Assembly (NCBI GenBank): GCA_964401045.1
Contig: CAYNXB010000038.1
Span: forward strand, 1 to 24,867
Origin: CAYNXB01 sp964401045
GTDB lineage: Bacteria > Pseudomonadota > Alphaproteobacteria > Sphingomonadales > Sphingomonadaceae
Direction of reading: 5' to 3'
Length of the DNA: 24,867 bases
Shown: positions 23,547 through 24,867 of the stretch, piece by piece
How the letters are laid out: each line of letters starts with the position of its first letter
Position numbering within the stretch: position 1 is the stretch's first letter
The notes under the pieces: generated by a model
What the model was told of the DNA's origin: nothing
The model's database searches: none
The model's input: only the letters and a program-made list of their open reading frames with translations
Made by a program: the position numbers and the translations under genes

Positions 23547-24867
23547 CCGAGCCGCGCCAGCGCCGCTTCGAGCCGTTCGACCTCCGCCGCGTGGTGCGCG
23601 TGGTCCGCGCGCGCCTTCTCCACCGCTTCGGGTTTGGCCTTCTCGACGAAGCTCGGGTTGGCGAGCCGGCTTTCGAGCGACTTCGCTTCCTTCGCCGCCG
23701 CATCGCGCGCCTTGGCGAGGCGAGCTTTCTCGGCCTCGATGTCGATCACGCCTTCGAGCGGGATGAGGAATACATCGTTGCCGGCGGTGATCTGCATTGC
23801 CGCGCCCGCGGGCGCAGGTGAGCGATGTACCGCGGAAATGCGCGCCAGCCGGTCGAGCGCGGAGCCGCTGCTTTCCAGCACCTCGGAGGCAAGCTCCGAA
23901 GGCGTCTCACAATAGGCTTCGAGCTTCGCGCCGGGGGAGATGCCCAGCTCGTTCTTCGCCCCGCGCAAGTTGCCTGTAAACGCGATCAGCCAATCGATTT
24001 CAGCCTTGGCCGCCTTGTCGACCTTCGCGTCAGGCTCGGGCCATTTCGCCAGGATCAGGTCGTAGGGCCGTTCGCCCTGCGCGTGCCACAACTCTTCGGT
24101 GATGAAGGGCATGAAGGGGTGGAGCATGACCAGAATCTGGTCGAGCACCCAGCCCGCGACCGCCTTCGTCTCGTCGTCGATCTCGGCCCCCGGGCCGGGT
24201 TTGATCAGTTCCAGATACCAGTCGCAGAAGCGGTCCCACACGAAGTGGTAGATCGTGTTGGCGGCGGCGTCGAAGCGCAACTCCGCCATCGCCTTGTCGA
24301 GCGCCGCGAGGGTCTCGATAACTTCGCCGACGATCCACTTGTTGACCGCCAGAGTCGCTTCGGGCGCAGCCACGCTGCTCGATGCACCAACCCCGTTCGC
24401 CTGGCAGAAACGCGTGGCATTCCAGAGCTTTGTGGCGAAGTTGCGGTATCCCTCGACCCGCGCCTCGTCCATCTTCACGTCGCGGCCCTGGCTTTCCATC
24501 GCCGCCATGAAGAATCGCAGCGCGTCGGCGCCGAACTTGTCGATCAGCAGCAGCGGATCGACCACGTTGCCCTTGGACTTGGACATCTTCTGCCCGTCCG
24601 CCGCGCGCACGAGGCCGTGGAGGTAGAGCCGCTTCCACGGCACCTCCTCCATGAAATGCATCCCCTGCATCGCCATCCGCGCGTCCCAGAAGAACAGGAT
24701 GTCGAAGCCGGAGATGAGGAGGTCGTTCGGGTAATGGCGTGCGACCAGCGGCGCGTCTTCATCGGGCCAGCCGAGCGTGGCAAACGGCCACAGCGCAGAG
24801 GAGAACCAGGTGTCGAGGACGTCGGGATCGCGATCGAGTTTGACCATCAGGCCGTGCTGGGTTTCCG
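23543..24867 (-). CDS. valS: Valyl-tRNA synthetase, C-terminal part (5' end outside window)
   Basis: This class I aminoacyl-tRNA synthetase charges tRNA-Val in the cytoplasm. About 440 residues are visible from an in-frame ETQHGL at the window edge. DVLDTWFSSALWPFATLGWPDE is followed by the KMSKS signature (MSKSKGNVVDP), the anticodon-binding helical domain (FCDWYLELIKPG, MLHPFMPFITEELWH), and a C-terminal coiled-coil tail rich in Lys, Glu and Ala that contacts tRNA. The catalytic HIGH part is upstream, beyond the window. The Met at 24847 is internal, since the frame stays open to the edge. The TAG stop (23545-23543) shares CTAG with the convergent reductase gene. Confidence 0.96.
   Translation of the reverse strand, partial: ETQHGLMVKLDRDPDVLDTWFSSALWPFATLGWPDEDAPLVARHYPNDLLISGFDILFFWDARMAMQGMHFMEEVPWKRLYLHGLVRAADGQKMSKSKGNVVDPLLLIDKFGADALRFFMAAMESQGRDVKMDEARVEGYRNFATKLWNATRFCQANGVGASSSVAAPEATLAVNKWIVGEVIETLAALDKAMAELRFDAAANTIYHFVWDRFCDWYLELIKPGPGAEIDDETKAVAGWVLDQILVMLHPFMPFITEELWHAQGERPYDLILAKWPEPDAKVDKAAKAEIDWLIAFTGNLRGAKNELGISPGAKLEAYCETPSELASEVLESSGSALDRLARISAVHRSPAPAGAAMQITAGNDVFLIPLEGVIDIEAEKARLAKARDAAAKEAKSLESRLANPSFVEKAKPEAVEKARADHAHHAAEVERLEAALARLG

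Overview
The window reads as a piece of core chromosome from a GC-rich alphaproteobacterium, most likely Sphingomonadales (Sphingomonas/Erythrobacter-like). This is inferred from gene content: a ChpT cell-cycle phosphotransferase, an RpoH with an intact RpoH box, a TorF-type porin, a TauE exporter translationally joined to a TIGR02186 protein, an alpha-type RNase P RNA, and dispersed palindromic repeats around a TTCGACAAGCTC core, which I recall as common in sphingomonad genomes. I see no integrase, transposase, CRISPR array, tRNA or rRNA.

Layout. 1-429: the 3' end of clpX. 2508-430 (minus): a tight run mtgA (peptidoglycan glycosyltransferase), a zinc-type cation diffusion facilitator and a GFA-domain zinc protein. 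2548-3774: a divergent HxlR regulator and short-chain dehydrogenase with a candidate operator between them. 3841-5844 (minus): rluD followed by rpoH, closed by a strong hairpin terminator. 5845-6049: a repeat-bearing gap. 6050-8390 (plus): a JAMM (M67) peptidase, chpT, a zinc amidase and rnpB. 10501-8391 (minus): a PPP-type phosphoesterase and UDP-glucose dehydrogenase overlapping by 4 bp. 10728-11477: a TorF-like porin. 12300-11548 (minus): a membrane-anchored SIMPL protein. 12391-12828: glyoxalase I, meeting nhaA (minus) stop to stop. 14093-16665: an NfrB-like membrane glycosyltransferase overlapping a small outer-membrane barrel gene. 16726-18389: TauE and TIGR02186 genes overlapping by 4 bp. 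18484-20211: a HerA-like ATPase. 22413-20222 (minus): queE overlapping a MATE efflux gene. 22656-23546: a YdbC/PdxI-like aldo-keto reductase. 23543-24867 (minus): the 3' part of valS.

How the parts fit. Several genes concern the envelope: MtgA, the amidase, Ugd (UDP-glucuronate), the NfrB-like synthase with its barrel, the porin, TauE and NhaA. Others serve stress and regulation: ClpX, RpoH, ChpT and HxlR. ClpX and ChpT belong to the same CckA-ChpT-CtrA/CpdR circuit in alphaproteobacteria, where CpdR directs CtrA to ClpXP. Gene packing is very tight: 4-bp start/stop overlaps, and convergent genes whose stop codons touch or overlap.

I did not find a clear new defence or mobile system. The most unusual locus is the NfrB-like glycosyltransferase with a reduced barrel partner (14093-16665). 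It looks like a stripped-down relative of the NfrA/NfrB exopolysaccharide machinery. The rest is mostly recognisable housekeeping content with a few regulatory and repeat signals worth checking.
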